Assembly: GCA_010015745.1 (NCBI GenBank)
Contig: ML978160.1
Location: 496,001-560,000 of the forward strand
Source: Setomelanomma holmii
Taxonomy: Eukaryota; Ascomycota; Dothideomycetes; Pleosporales; Phaeosphaeriaceae
DNA length: 64,000 bases
Reading direction: 5' to 3'
Below the pieces are notes generated by a model. It made no database searches, had not been told where the DNA came from, and worked only from the letters and a program-made list of their open reading frames with translations. Below are positions 1 to 10,025 of the stretch, in pieces (within the stretch, counting starts at the first letter, position 1; every line of letters begins with the position of its first letter). The position numbers were made by a program, and so were the translations under genes.

Positions 1-592
1 GAGCTCAGTGTGGTTCTGGCAATGGCCTCAAGGTCTTTCCGGAACGCCGTCTCATCCTTGCTGTGGTCTACCGCAATCTTCTCCAAAGCCTTCAGCGCGG
101 CAGTGCTTGCTATCCTGTACCCCTCAATGATTGTCTGGGGGTGAATCTTCTGGTCTACGAGCTTTTCGGCCTCGCGCAGTAGCTCGGCGGCGAGGACTGT
201 GACTGAGGTGGTTCCGTCGCCAACCTCGTCATCCTGGACTTTCGAGATGTTGACAAGTACTTTTGCGGCAGCGTTATCGAGGGCGATTGCTTTCAAAATA
301 GTGGCACCGTCGTTCGTTACCATAATCTCGCCGGTGGACCTGTTATAATGTGTAAGTTGTATCTAGAAACTCGGTAGGTGGATAAACATACGCAGACTGT
401 AGGATCTTGTCCATGCCCTTTGGTCCCAGTGTACTCTTGACGAGATCGCCCACAGCGATAGCTCCTACGAAAGCTGAGAGACGCGCATTCTCGCCCTTCT
501 CCTCCGTGACATCCTCCGCGAAGATTTGTGTGGGATTCGACTACGCGCATGTTATTTTATACTCACTGAGACTGACGAGTCGAACAAACCAT
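1..592 (-). CDS. CCT2: CCT/TRiC chaperonin subunit beta, 5' part
   Basis: This is a subunit of the cytosolic TRiC/CCT chaperonin, which folds actin, tubulin and other proteins using ATP. Only the N-terminal equatorial part lies in the window; the gene runs off the left edge. Exons are 592-590, 540-392 and 339-1, so the first exon is just the ATG, followed by a 49-bp intron with a GTTTGT donor; a 52-bp GTATGT intron follows. The protein then begins MSNPTQIFAEDVTEEK, as in other fungal CCT2. The chaperonin motifs LGPKGMDKIL, TNDGATIL and GDGTTSVTVLAAELL (nucleotide-binding Asp) follow, and the beta-specific stretch LVDQKIHPQTIIEGYR supports the subunit assignment. The one-codon first exon is inferred from frame and family alignment from memory. 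It is divergent from SAD1, with a 266-bp shared promoter. Confidence 0.9.
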
Positions 593-858
593 CTTGTAAA
601 CAACGTTTTGAAAGTGAGGAAACAGAGGGGTATCTCAGAAGATGTGGGGTTGTAGCTGCCGTGCCTAACGCGACTTTTTTCGAAGCTGTCCCGCGCGGAA
701 GTGTTTGCCGAAGTGCTGCCGAGCGCCGTGATCTTTTGCTGCCTCGAACATTTGATACACATTTCAATGTACACCAAATCAACTAGCCCGATACATTGCA
801 GGCATTTCATGTTTTGGTAGGCTCATCCGGGCATTCAACGCGATCCCTGTAAACCAAC

Positions 859-2556
859 ATGTCGAAGCGGCCTGCTCTAGAACCTCTCGAGGATATGGTC
901 GACGCGCCTTCACCAGCTCCCAAACGCGCCAGGGTCGACGACGAGGAGCTGGAGAGTCCACAGGCCAATGGCGCGACAAGCAATGGGCATTTGATGCATC
1001 CGCGACGACAAGAGGCAGAAAAGGTGGACATTATGGGCGCCGATGCAAAAGAGCATGCGGAGCTGGAAGAAGCCGGCGCATTAGAGGATGATGAAGGCGA
1101 CAACGAGCCTGCAATCGCCGCACCGAAGCGCCAGACCGCGCCGGAAGCCGGATACACGGATCTGTACCTCGACACAATAGACCGCAAAGTACTCGACTTT
1201 GACTTCGAGAAGCTCTGTTCAGTCACGCTATCGAACATAAACGTATACGCATGTCTGGTGTGTGGAAAATACTACCAAGGCCGAGGGCCAAAGTCACAAG
1301 CATACTTCCATGCTCTGGAAGAAGGACACCATGTATACGTCAACATGGAGACGAAGAAGGTCTACGTCCTACCAGAAGGTTACGAGGTCAAATCGAAATC
1401 GCTGGACGACATCAAGTTCGTTGTGGATCCGCGGATGAGCAAGGCGGAAGTCGCGCGACTAGACAAGGAGCCAAAGGTTTCGTGGGACTTGTCGAACCGC
1501 GAGTACATACCAGGATTCGTGGGCATGAACAACATCAAGGCGAACGACTACTTCAATGTGGTCGTCCAGGCACTTTCACACGTCGTCCCACTACGGAATT
1601 TTTTTATGCTGGAAGATCTGTCAAGTCGGCCGCAAATTGCGCACCGGTTCAGCACATTGGTCCGCAAGATTTGGAATCCACGAGCCTTCAAAACCCACGT
1701 ATCACCGCACGAGCTGCTCCAGGAAGTCGCCTTGCGATCATCGAAACGTTTCAATCTGACGGACCAAGCAGATCCGGTTGACTTCATGTCGTGGTTTTTG
1801 AACAACCTCCACTTAGCAGTTGGCGGCTCCAAAACCAAACCGAATTCAAGTATTGTCCAAAAGGTGTTCCAAGGCACGTTGAAAATCGAGTCGCAAGAAA
1901 TTACTGCACGCGCAGATGCTGGCGACAGATTACGATTCGAAGACGCAGCTGTCAAGACCGATGTCTCCAAATTTCTTGTTCTGACGTTGGATCTACCAGC
2001 CGCGCCCCTATTTCAGGACGCAATAGAAAAGAACATCATCCCACAAGTGCCTCTCACGACGATACTCGGCAAATACGATGGCATGCGACCGCAAGAGAAG
2101 ATGAAGAACCGTGTCCGGTACCGCCTGCTCCACCCTCTACCACCCTATCTTCTGTTCAACATAAAGCGCTTCAGCAAGAACAAATTCGTGTCGGAGCGCA
2201 ACCCCACTATCGTTACATTCCCGACTGTATCACTCGATATGTCACCCTACGTCGAGCCCAATCCGAAAGAGTATCCACCAGGTGAGCCCATTTGGTATGA
2301 TCTCGTGGCAAACATCACGCACGAGGCTGTCAAGAAGAAGGATGATAGCGTAGAAGGCGAACAGGAGAGCAAAGTCTGGAGAGTGCAGCTTAAGGATCGG
2401 GCACGGGACGAGTGGTATGGCATTCAAGACTTGTTTGTGGAGAAGGAGCGTGGCGAGACTCTATTCACAAAAGAGGCTTATCTAATGGTATGGGAGAAGC
2501 GGAGAGGACAGCAACCGAATGGAGCTGCTAATGGGAAGGGCAAGGGCAAGGCTTGA
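859..2556 (+). CDS. SAD1: U4/U6.U5 tri-snRNP factor SAD1/USP39
   Basis: A pre-mRNA splicing factor needed for tri-snRNP assembly. The ORF is intronless, 565 aa. The N-terminus (to about residue 115) is acidic and disordered with a basic nuclear-localisation-like patch near residue 22. A ZnF-UBP domain follows at about 118-175 (Cys120, Cys132, Cys135 and His residues around 151-158), then a ubiquitin-hydrolase fold (about 215-550). Where active peptidases have an Asn-Thr-Cys-Tyr active-site segment, this protein has IKANDYFN, so the catalytic Cys is missing, as is known for Sad1/USP39, a non-catalytic member of the family. The C-terminus is Gly/Lys-rich (GKGKGKA). Identification is confident from the whole-length family pattern. 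Confidence 0.93.
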   Translation: MSKRPALEPLEDMVDAPSPAPKRARVDDEELESPQANGATSNGHLMHPRRQEAEKVDIMGADAKEHAELEEAGALEDDEGDNEPAIAAPKRQTAPEAGYTDLYLDTIDRKVLDFDFEKLCSVTLSNINVYACLVCGKYYQGRGPKSQAYFHALEEGHHVYVNMETKKVYVLPEGYEVKSKSLDDIKFVVDPRMSKAEVARLDKEPKVSWDLSNREYIPGFVGMNNIKANDYFNVVVQALSHVVPLRNFFMLEDLSSRPQIAHRFSTLVRKIWNPRAFKTHVSPHELLQEVALRSSKRFNLTDQADPVDFMSWFLNNLHLAVGGSKTKPNSSIVQKVFQGTLKIESQEITARADAGDRLRFEDAAVKTDVSKFLVLTLDLPAAPLFQDAIEKNIIPQVPLTTILGKYDGMRPQEKMKNRVRYRLLHPLPPYLLFNIKRFSKNKFVSERNPTIVTFPTVSLDMSPYVEPNPKEYPPGEPIWYDLVANITHEAVKKKDDSVEGEQESKVWRVQLKDRARDEWYGIQDLFVEKERGETLFTKEAYLMVWEKRRGQQPNGAANGKGKGKA

Positions 2557-2842
2557 AGAGCAGTCGAGATGTGCAAGAACAGTATTCAGCTCGAGGGAAA
2601 TTTGAGCCAACATCTCCTGTACGATACTCCCACTTCACCGGTGCAGAACCATGCAGTCAGATCCACCTCGGTCGCAGCTCGATTCACCGTTCGCTCGTCG
2701 GCAGCTTCCGCTGCGATGGTTACAAACACCTTCCGCTACAAGGCGCTGTGCGATTGTTCGAAGGGAGCCGAGTTTCGAGCAACAGTGCGTAAGCATCAAG
2801 ACTATTCGTGCGACGCTTGACCGACATGACTTTTGTGCATAG

Positions 2843-3036
2843 TGGACACCAGACGCATACCATGTGCCTTTTCTGGGGATATAGAATTACAGGCATGGCA
2901 TGATGTTCTTCGCCACGAACAACCAGATACTGTACATACTGGACACCAGACACATTCCATATGCCTTCTCTGGGAGTATAGAATTACAAGCATGGCATGA
3001 TGTTCTTCGATGTGAACAACTAGATACTGCACAGAT
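2843..3036 (+). repeat. 97-bp tandem direct repeat, two copies
   Basis: Copy 1 runs about 2843-2939 and copy 2 about 2940-3036. Both start TGGACACCAGAC and share long blocks such as TATAGAATTACA and GCATGGCATGATGTTCTTCG. The copies differ at roughly 15 positions, mostly transitions. The pair ends about 25 bp before the TATA box of the secreted EF-hand gene, so it could hold duplicated upstream regulatory sites. No coding potential is evident. Confidence 0.8.
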
Positions 3037-3060
3037 GCGAAGAACATCTGGGCTTTCGCC

Positions 3061-3068
3061 TATATAAG
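3061..3068 (+). promoter_or_regulatory. TATA box of the secreted EF-hand gene
   Basis: TATATAAG lies 82 bp upstream of the ATG at 3150, directly after the tandem repeat. A pyrimidine/CAT-rich leader follows. The spacing suits a TATA-driven, probably regulated promoter. Confidence 0.6.
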
Positions 3069-3149
3069 AGGACTATTTGCCTTTCCATTGTCTTCATTCT
3101 CAAGCATCTCAATCCATCATCCAAAAAAAATTCAGGATACATTACAACC

Positions 3150-3680
3150 ATGCACTTCTTAGCCCTCGTTTCCCTCTCCACGGTGGCAGCCCTTGTCGCA
3201 GCCGAATGCTGCGGATCCGGCGCAAACTGCAACGGCGTAGGGCGCTGCAACATGTGGTGCTGCAACTGCGATGCCCGCTACCGCTTTGACATTTCTCGCC
3301 ACGTGTGCAGCGTCTTCGGTATAGCCTTCAGGACAACCTCACCCTCCACTTCCCTCAAACTGACTATTGGCTAGCCTGTTTCAACGAGAACACTGGTTCG
3401 CTGTGTGATCCTTCTCCGAAGCTCGCACGTTCCGAGCACACGACTGATCTCGCAGCTGCGGATCTGGAAATGCTCAAGGCTGCAACGGGTGGGAAGGAGG
3501 AGATGACGTTGGATGCTTTTGTAGAGTACTCTAAGACATTAGGCCAGACGGATTATAGCATTCTTGTAGCTAGGTTCAATGAGTAGGACTTGCCTTTCGC
3601 TTGTCTTAATTGCAACTGAAATTGCCAGGCACGACGTCAACCATGATGGTGTCATCACCGTGGGTGAGATGCGACTTTAG
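3150..3680 (+). CDS. small secreted cysteine-rich EF-hand protein
   Basis: Three exons, 3150-3318, 3375-3582 and 3629-3680, give 142 aa. Intron 1 (56 bp, GTATAG donor, CTGAC branch, CTAG acceptor) removes an in-frame stop. Intron 2 (46 bp) joins the last 17 codons. A signal peptide is visible (MHFLALVSLSTVAALVAAE, predicted cleavage near residue 18). The mature N-terminus is packed with Cys (CCGSGANC, RCNMWCCNC, then three more Cys spaced singly). After an acidic middle region the protein ends in a canonical EF-hand loop, DVNHDGVITVGE, with Asp/Asn/Asp/Glu calcium ligands. The predicted role is an extracellular calcium-binding, disulfide-rich protein; no characterised homologue is recognised. 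Size and composition resemble fungal secreted effectors, but that is an inference. Confidence 0.72.
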
Positions 3681-4474
3681 AGCTGTCATCGAAAGGCCGC
3701 AACGGTGCGGAGGGGTAGCGAGTATATCTGGAACTGAGTCAGCTCCTAGAGGGTCGGAGTGTTGAACCTCTCACGTCAACCTGTCCACTCGTTCTTACAG
3801 GCAGGTGCACCTGCAAAGTTTGCTTGCTTTGATCATGAACGACAGTGAGGGGAAGGAGCAGTGGGAAATCGCTCCCATAGTCCATGACCACAACTAGTTC
3901 AATATCAATACTAGATCATGGCGATCATAGTGCAGCGCGGAGGTCGACTGACGTTTTATGTGTACCAAGGTGTACTTAATCTGGTATCTAGTGTGGCCCA
4001 ACTCGCACGCGATAGCAAAGGCATCCTTCGATACATACATGGAGTATGACTTCAAGCTTGAATGCAGGCGGTGGATACGACGCCCAGTGCACGAATCCAG
4101 AACACGCTATGATCGGTCGCATGAACTGTAGAAATCTTGGTTGCTTCATGAATTGCAAGAAATAGTGGTATGGTATCTCCCCGTGTGTATCTCCAGTCTT
4201 CCAATCCATCCGTGCTATCGCAATATACGAAATGCGTTGACAACCTAGCATTCTGTCACTAGGCTGTGAGAGTACATATGGCATACACTTTCTACAAATG
4301 AACCTGATACGAGCATGATGGGGACAATTCTAGCCTCGCGAGCGGCTGTCGAGAGGTGCTTGGGAACCCCTTTCATGCTCGTCCTTTCAAATGATTGCAG
4401 ATCCCTCCATGATGGAGTCGTCAATTGCAGCTCAGCTGAGTCCAGTCCTTTCCAACGCGGATACCGAACTCTCT
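3681..4474. other. intergenic, no gene seen
   Basis: Between the secreted protein gene and the convergent orphan gene only short uncorroborated ORFs are present; I see no RNA gene or repeat. Confidence 0.5.
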
Positions 4475-5076
4475 TCACGGAAATGGGCCAAACCAATGTG
4501 GATATCGATCAGTATATAGTCCACGTCTGCGCCGGCGGATGTCGTACAGATCTCTTGATCGAGGCAAACTGTAATAGTGCTGCCTTTTGGGGCCGACGTG
4601 TAGCTCTCGGCCCATAAGTCTTAGCCGTGAGGCGAAATCGTCGAAATCGCCCTCGATCCAAGGGGTATGTCGGTAAAGTTTGTGCAGCAGCTTGGATAGC
4701 TTGTCCATATCGCGGGAGAGGAAGTATGACTCTGAGCCATCTCTGTCCCAACCCATCCTGTAATGTCCGTGGATCGTCTCGCAAAGCTCTGAGATATGTG
4801 CAAAGCGATACGGATCATAGAGAGACAGCTCGGCTAGTATCTCGTTGACATACGGCTGTAAATCATTAGCATCAGAGCTTGATCTGACTGCAGAATGTCT
4901 ACCATTTCCTTCCATACGTCGCAGAATTTACAGCATCGGCCACCTCGCGGATCCCAATACCAGCATGCATCGTTCACGTCTGGTTCATCCCAGATGGGTC
5001 GTGACAGATGACCGTGAGAGCCCCATGGAGTGAGAGAATGACCGGGTTCATAATCGTAAAAGCAAAGGCGCTTCAT
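4475..5076 (-). CDS. orphan hypothetical protein
   Basis: Two exons on the minus strand, 5076-4918 and 4855-4475, encode about 179 aa. The 62-bp intron has donor GTATGG, branch GCTAATG and acceptor TTACAG and is in phase 0, which is good evidence for a real gene. The N-terminal half has a small Cys cluster (DACWYWDPRGGRCCKFCD), possibly metal-binding. The middle is helical and charged (ELCETIHGHYRM, DKLSKLLHKLYRH) and the C-terminus is Arg/Tyr-rich (YDIRRRRRGLYTDRY). No family is recognised. An additional upstream exon cannot be excluded. Confidence 0.5.
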
Positions 5077-6134
5077 AGTGTGGTCAATTTGGCAACGACG
5101 AGATTGAGTAGAGTCGTGACAAGAGTTCTTCGTCCAAGCAAGAATCTCGCGGGGCGGGTCTTAGACAGAATTACTTATACCTGGAAAGCAGACAATACCG
5201 TGACCTGTTGCACAAAGAGGCACCAGTCCCGCAAGGCCTGACAAAGTGCCAGCATGATGGTCTACGAACCCAGTCGAAACGCACAAACAGGCTCAGCGAT
5301 GAGAACGTAGTAGTCAGGCACTGCAATTCTGTCCAAATTGAGCAGACCCTGCGTAGAAGAATGCTCTCTTTGGCAGGGCAAATGGGCCGGCGGTGGTGTT
5401 GAGTAGCAAACATCAGTCAAGCCCCAGCATGTGCAACGCCTTTTCACCGCCCGGATGACCTGGCCGGTACGTATCAACCAGGCGACGCAGACCAAGGTGA
5501 GACGTTGGGCCTTTGCGTGAGGCTGCTGGCCTCGTTAAGTGGTGCAGGCGTCAGGAGATGGTTAGACGCAGTTTGTGCCGTGTGCCATAGAGGGAATGGG
5601 TGTGATGCCCGCGTGGTTGGCAGTCCAGCGATACGCTGTTTAAAGATATGACCGTTACATCGTCTTCGTCAACCTACTACGTTCCGGATGGTTGCTTCCG
5701 CTATATTCCAACTCCGGAAACTACATCCCCTACCGCGAAATGATAGGAGAATCGTAACTTTAATCGAGTGTAGGAGGCGTGCGATGTCCCGACGCGATTG
5801 ACGGCGTACACCAAGTTGGATCAGACGAGACGAGAGCCACTCAAGATGGCGAAGACCTTCCACTGAGCGGACAGGCGCATGATCCAGGACCGATGTGATA
5901 ATCATGTGTCCCATGCCATGCGAATAGCGGCAAGAACGGACAGAGGGTGAAGCGTGTTGCACGTGTCAGGACGCTAACGCGGCGAGGCTGGCGGGCACGG
6001 TCCACCACTTTACGCGGTCGTGCCTGCTCAAGTCGCGTACCCGCGCATAGCTCCTTCTTCATCTTCGACACCCCACTCCGTCGTGCCTTCCACACTGCAC
6101 AACTCCAATTCTGCCTTCCTTCCATACTCACACA
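5077..6134. other. intergenic; CDC6 upstream region
   Basis: No convincing gene. The last 160 bp before CDC6 hold three ACGCG/CGCGT cores (5977-5982, 6012-6017, 6034-6038), which resemble the core of MBF (MCB) cell-cycle sites; this is a weak prediction. Confidence 0.35.
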
Positions 6135-8123
6135 ATGTCTCCTACCGTTCTTGGAAAGAGAACTCGCAGCTCTGCCGCCGCAGATGCATCAGGTAAGCAC
6201 GATTGGTGCTCTGGTCGTGGTTTCTCGGACAACGCGTCCCTAACGCGCTGTGCAGAATCGAAGTCAAGCGTCTCAACGCGCGCAAAGCGACGAGCGCAGT
6301 TCGTTATTCACGATGAAGGAGAGAACGACAATCCTTTCGTCACACCGAGGAGGAAGAATGTGCACAATGGCGATGCAATGGATGTGGACGAGCTCGCGGA
6401 GGAGAAGCCGTCTACAAAGCGCGGAAGGACAGCGGCCACAACTCCTGCTAAACACGGCGCCCCTGGAGCTCGCCTTCCTCTATCGATCGCAAAGGAGAAC
6501 TCTCCCGCAAAAGGACTTGCTCCATCACCAGCAAAGGTTGCCCTTACTCCTTCAACACCAAGACACCAAGACGCGCTTGCCAGCAAAGTCGCGGTCACGC
6601 CAAGGCACAGGCTCATCATCGCTGGCCGACCATTAACGCCTCGTACACCACACACTCCTGGAACTCCTCGACACGCCGCTCCCACGGTCTACAATGAGGC
6701 ACGACAAGTTTTTTCTCGAGGATCTGCTCCGACATCACTGTACGGACGCGAGAAGGAGCGCACTGAGCTCGAGAGCTTCATCTCGATGCGAACGAAGAGC
6801 AAAAAGTCCGGATGCATATACGTTTCAGGCCCACCAGGCACCGGAAAGAGCGTTTTCGTCAACGATGTTTGCCGTTTTGTCTCTGCCGATGGTTCCGTCA
6901 AGTCTGGCTACATCAACTGCATGAGCGTCAAGAATGCGACAGATTTGTACAGGAGTTTGCTAGAAGAGTTTATGGACATCACCGAGGTCGCCGAGGGCGA
7001 GGAGATGGATGCGCTCAAGGCACTCTTCGTGCAGCGGAAGACGGCATACGTTGTTACTCTCGACGAAGTAGATCACCTCCTGGAGTTGGACATCGACCTA
7101 CTATACAACATCTTCGAATGGTCATTACAAAAGAATTCCGGCCTTGTCCTTGTTGGCATCGCGAACGCCTTGGACTTCACAGATCGATTCCTCCCGCGAC
7201 TCAAGGCACGCGGTTTGAAGCCTCACCTCCTGCCATTCCTCCCATACACAGCCGCGCAGATCTCTTCAGTCATCACATCGAAGCTGAAGGCACTGCTGCC
7301 AGCAGACTCGGAGCAACTTCCGTTCATCCATCCGACCGCCATTATGTTCCTGTCGAAGAAGGTCGCATCGCAATCCGGAGACCTACGCAAAGCTTTTGAC
7401 ATCTGCCGACGAGCGATCGATCTGGTTGAGGCCGACACTCGCGACCAGCATGCAAAGAAGGCTGCTGAGATCACTCCATCTCCCACACCATCACCAACGA
7501 AGACGCCCCTCGTCGAGAATATCAATCTGTCATCACCTGTTGTCCGGTCGCCCTCAAAGCTGCAGGCACAAAGCGCTCTCGCAAACTCCATGGCTCAGCT
7601 TACGGTGGCTACCGCTCCACGAGCCATGATCGCACACATCGCGAAGATCACCGCCACAGTCTTCAGCAATGGTACCTCACAGCGTCTGCGAAACCTCAAT
7701 CTCCAACAAAAAGCCGTCCTTTGCTCCCTGGCTGCCATGGAGAAGAAGAAGCGAGTCTCCGCTGGCGAGAGCGTTCTGGCAACCCCTTCAAAGTCCCACA
7801 ACACAGCTCCAACGATCAAGGAACTCTTCGAAGCGTATATCGTCCTCTGCAAGCGCGATCGCATCCTCCATCCGCTTACGAGCACCGAATTCCGCGACAT
7901 TGTGGGAAGCTTGGAGACTTTGTCACTTATCTCGGCAGTCGAGGGCAAGTCGGGTTCGCTGGTTGCTGCAGGAACACCAAGCAGACGTGGCAGAGGCCAG
8001 GCTTTCCCTGGTGTTATTGTCGAGGCTCGCCGTGTTGCGAGCGTGGTTGGAGAGAAGGAGCTCGCTGAGTCGCTGGCTGGTCCTGGCATGAACATTCTGA
8101 AGAGTATCTTGGAGGGCAATTGA
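6135..8123 (+). CDS. CDC6: DNA replication licensing factor Cdc6/Cdc18
   Basis: An AAA+ ATPase that binds ORC at origins and loads the MCM2-7 helicase in G1. A 63-bp intron at 6193-6255 (donor GTAAGC, branch CCTAACG, acceptor TGTGCAG) gives a 641-aa protein; because the intron is a multiple of three and stop-free, the unspliced frame is also open (662 aa). The disordered N-terminus (to about residue 180) carries many CDK-type S/T-P sites with basic residues (TPRRK, SPAK, TPRH repeated), as expected for a protein phosphorylated and destroyed after G1. Walker A is GPPGTGKS near residue 211, Walker B VTLDEVD near 285, followed by sensor-1 GIANALD and a C-terminal winged-helix region. Adjacent CGCG-containing sites could mediate G1/S transcription. 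Confidence 0.93.
   Translation: MSPTVLGKRTRSSAAADASGKHDWCSGRGFSDNASLTRCAESKSSVSTRAKRRAQFVIHDEGENDNPFVTPRRKNVHNGDAMDVDELAEEKPSTKRGRTAATTPAKHGAPGARLPLSIAKENSPAKGLAPSPAKVALTPSTPRHQDALASKVAVTPRHRLIIAGRPLTPRTPHTPGTPRHAAPTVYNEARQVFSRGSAPTSLYGREKERTELESFISMRTKSKKSGCIYVSGPPGTGKSVFVNDVCRFVSADGSVKSGYINCMSVKNATDLYRSLLEEFMDITEVAEGEEMDALKALFVQRKTAYVVTLDEVDHLLELDIDLLYNIFEWSLQKNSGLVLVGIANALDFTDRFLPRLKARGLKPHLLPFLPYTAAQISSVITSKLKALLPADSEQLPFIHPTAIMFLSKKVASQSGDLRKAFDICRRAIDLVEADTRDQHAKKAAEITPSPTPSPTKTPLVENINLSSPVVRSPSKLQAQSALANSMAQLTVATAPRAMIAHIAKITATVFSNGTSQRLRNLNLQQKAVLCSLAAMEKKKRVSAGESVLATPSKSHNTAPTIKELFEAYIVLCKRDRILHPLTSTEFRDIVGSLETLSLISAVEGKSGSLVAAGTPSRRGRGQAFPGVIVEARRVASVVGEKELAESLAGPGMNILKSILEGN
6232..6237. 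promoter_or_regulatory. ACGCGT (MluI cell-cycle box) in CDC6 intron 1
   Basis: A perfect palindromic MCB hexamer lies inside the first intron of CDC6, with another ACGCG core 11 bp further on (from 6243). In yeasts the Cdc6/Cdc18 gene is under G1/S control through such elements; their function inside this intron is an inference. Confidence 0.3.
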
Positions 8124-8656
8124 TGAAGCATCATCACAAGGCATAGATGAGGAAATGAAGATGGATAGGCCTTGAGCGACGGACTTTGCATAATCGGTGT
8201 TGGACAATGGTTTGGCGCATGGGTCATAAAGCGAAGTTGGTTGTTGGTTCTGGTTTTGCATAGCATGGCGTTGGTGCTGTTTCTCTGCTTTCTCGTTGGA
8301 GGCATTTGCATAGTGCGCGTAGCATAGCGTTTGCTTCGATGAGACACTGTACTATACGAAAAGAAGGGACATTGAGATCGATTAAAAGTGCTCATTGACA
8401 TAATGGTGCAGATGCAAAGATTGTGTTGTGTTGTGAAGTTATCGTGATACTTGTGTCACTGATCAGAGCCAAGTACAACGCAAACTGTATCAGTTTGATG
8501 CTTGATGTAGAGCTATTCCCTAGTTCTTTTCGTACCCAAGCCAAGTGGTCAAGTCCATGATGCTGATAAGTGCAAAGACTGAGTTCATGTCCTCCATAGC
8601 TCATGGACCTCATCCGTGTTTACATCCAAATGATGCCCATCCAAATCCTGCCCACC
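8124..8656. other. intergenic between convergent genes
   Basis: This stretch presumably holds the 3' UTRs of CDC6 and the facing gene. It is rich in GCATAG- and TTGGTTG-like words but shows no gene. Confidence 0.45.
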
Positions 8657-9578
8657 TCATCGTCGTCGAAAGGTGAAGGTGATTTTCACGTTCGCAGGTC
8701 CTGATGGAACAGTAAAGCGGTCCTCTAGCAGGTCATCACCGAAGACGTTCCTCATGCCATGGCGGATATTATTCTCCACGTCCTTATCCGCTGCAAGTTC
8801 TGTGGAGGTTATTGCCGAGTAGGGTGTAATCATCCTTGATGAGATGTACAACCACTCAGCGCAAGCAGTCAAATCCGCTCTGAAGCGCAGCGAGCACACT
8901 GATTTCCCTCGTGCACGCTTCTACGGCCAGACTCTCGAACTCATCATGTGCAGATTGGCCGTTGTTGTCTGTCTCATAGAAGATAGATCGCTCAACTGTC
9001 TCCCATTTGTTATCCTTCCCATACTCTTCGACGACTTCACGGCGAAGCCGCGCATGTTCTTTTCCGCGTGGCGATGAAGACGGATACAGTATTCTACTGC
9101 CCATATTTACATATTGAGCCAGCGCAAGACGGAGAAAGATATCGAGCTTGGGCGTGTGAAGTGGATGAGTTCCAAAGTAGGCGAGCTCCCAACGACCGTT
9201 GCGTCGAAGCTGGCCTAGACCCTCCTCGAGAAAGCGCTTGTCGGTCAAAAGCCATCGTGGAAGTGTCCTAGGAGGGTGGGAATGTCCTAGTTCCTTGGCA
9301 CGACCGTGGACGACTGAAAAGCTCAGTGACACTGGTTGAGTCTGATGACACTGATCGTATGGGCAACCGCAAGGGCCCCTGATATATGGCGTGAGCTCCC
9401 ACAGATGGTGAGAGATCACGTCACGCAACTCGCGCGGCAGCTGGTAGAAGTAACACTGCTCGACGTCGCCATGGCGCAGACTATAGGGCGGACCCTCGCC
9501 ATGCTCGACGTCCAGCGAACGTACCTTGTTCTCGCCAGCAAAGATCGCGCGCTGCAGCTTGGCAGTATTGTCCGGCAT
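8657..9578 (-). CDS. LPxELRxxIY-type (F-box/2EXR-like) protein, apparent frameshift
   Basis: The ATG at 9578 (MPDNTAKLQ) is preceded by a likely 5'-UTR intron, 9645-9587, with GTGAGT donor and GCTAACG branch. The N-terminal motif FYQLPRELRDVISHHLW and the later PRWLLTDKRFLEEGLGQL match the paralogue at 50269-51078 (FLDLPLELRNGIYNELW, PLWLLACKQVLMEAL), so both belong to the large fungal F-box-like/2EXR type family of unknown function. The frame stays open to 8856, but the family-like C-terminus (RFRADLTACAEWLYI to ITFTFRRR) is in the +1 frame from about 8895 down to 8657. Only a 34-bp GT-AG segment could join them, too short for an ordinary intron. The gene may be a recent pseudogene, a strain variant or a sequencing error. 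Confidence 0.5.
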
Positions 9579-9586
9579 GTTCAGGA

Positions 9587-9645
9587 CTTGCAACACGTTA
9601 GCACGGTTGCAACAATGGATTAGGCAAGTATTGAACGCCACTCAC
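9587..9645 (-). other. probable 5'-UTR intron
   Basis: A 59-bp segment on the minus strand with GTGAGT donor, GCTAACG branch and CAAG acceptor, ending 9 bp before the ATG at 9578. The codon context upstream has an in-frame stop, so it lies in the leader, not the coding region. Confidence 0.45.
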
Positions 9646-10025
9646 CTCGATGTGCTTACGCAGTTTCCCTAGCGATGCTGGTTGTTGCTGGAGAAAATGT
9701 TGTGAAGAGGGCAGAGTTCCGAAGAAAGATAGAGATAGAAAAGGTGTCGTGAAGTGATCTGACATCAGTGCTCGAGGTGAGGGGAAAGGGGCGAGTGTAA
9801 GGGCAGAAGGTGAGAGTGAAGCCAGGTACACTCTCGCTTGGGACACAGGGGAGAGGTGAAAAGCGAACAGTTCTACTTGATCAATCAGACTTGTTTGGTC
9901 AATAGGCAATTACGGATGTAGACCCAAAAGTAGTAAAGAATCATTAGATATTGCTAGAGAAAAAGCTAGCCTGGCGAAAGACAATAACGAGGCAGGACGA
10001 CACGAATAGCACAAATTCCGGACTC
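9646..10025. other. intergenic between tandem minus-strand genes
   Basis: Leader and promoter of the LPxELR-type gene and 3' flank of the disordered protein gene; nothing else is seen. Confidence 0.4.

Noticed and set aside
8862..8895. 34-bp GT-AG intron joining the two frames of the LPxELR-type gene
   Set aside because: Shorter than any other intron here, with a poor donor (GTCTGG) and no branch site; a frameshift is simpler.
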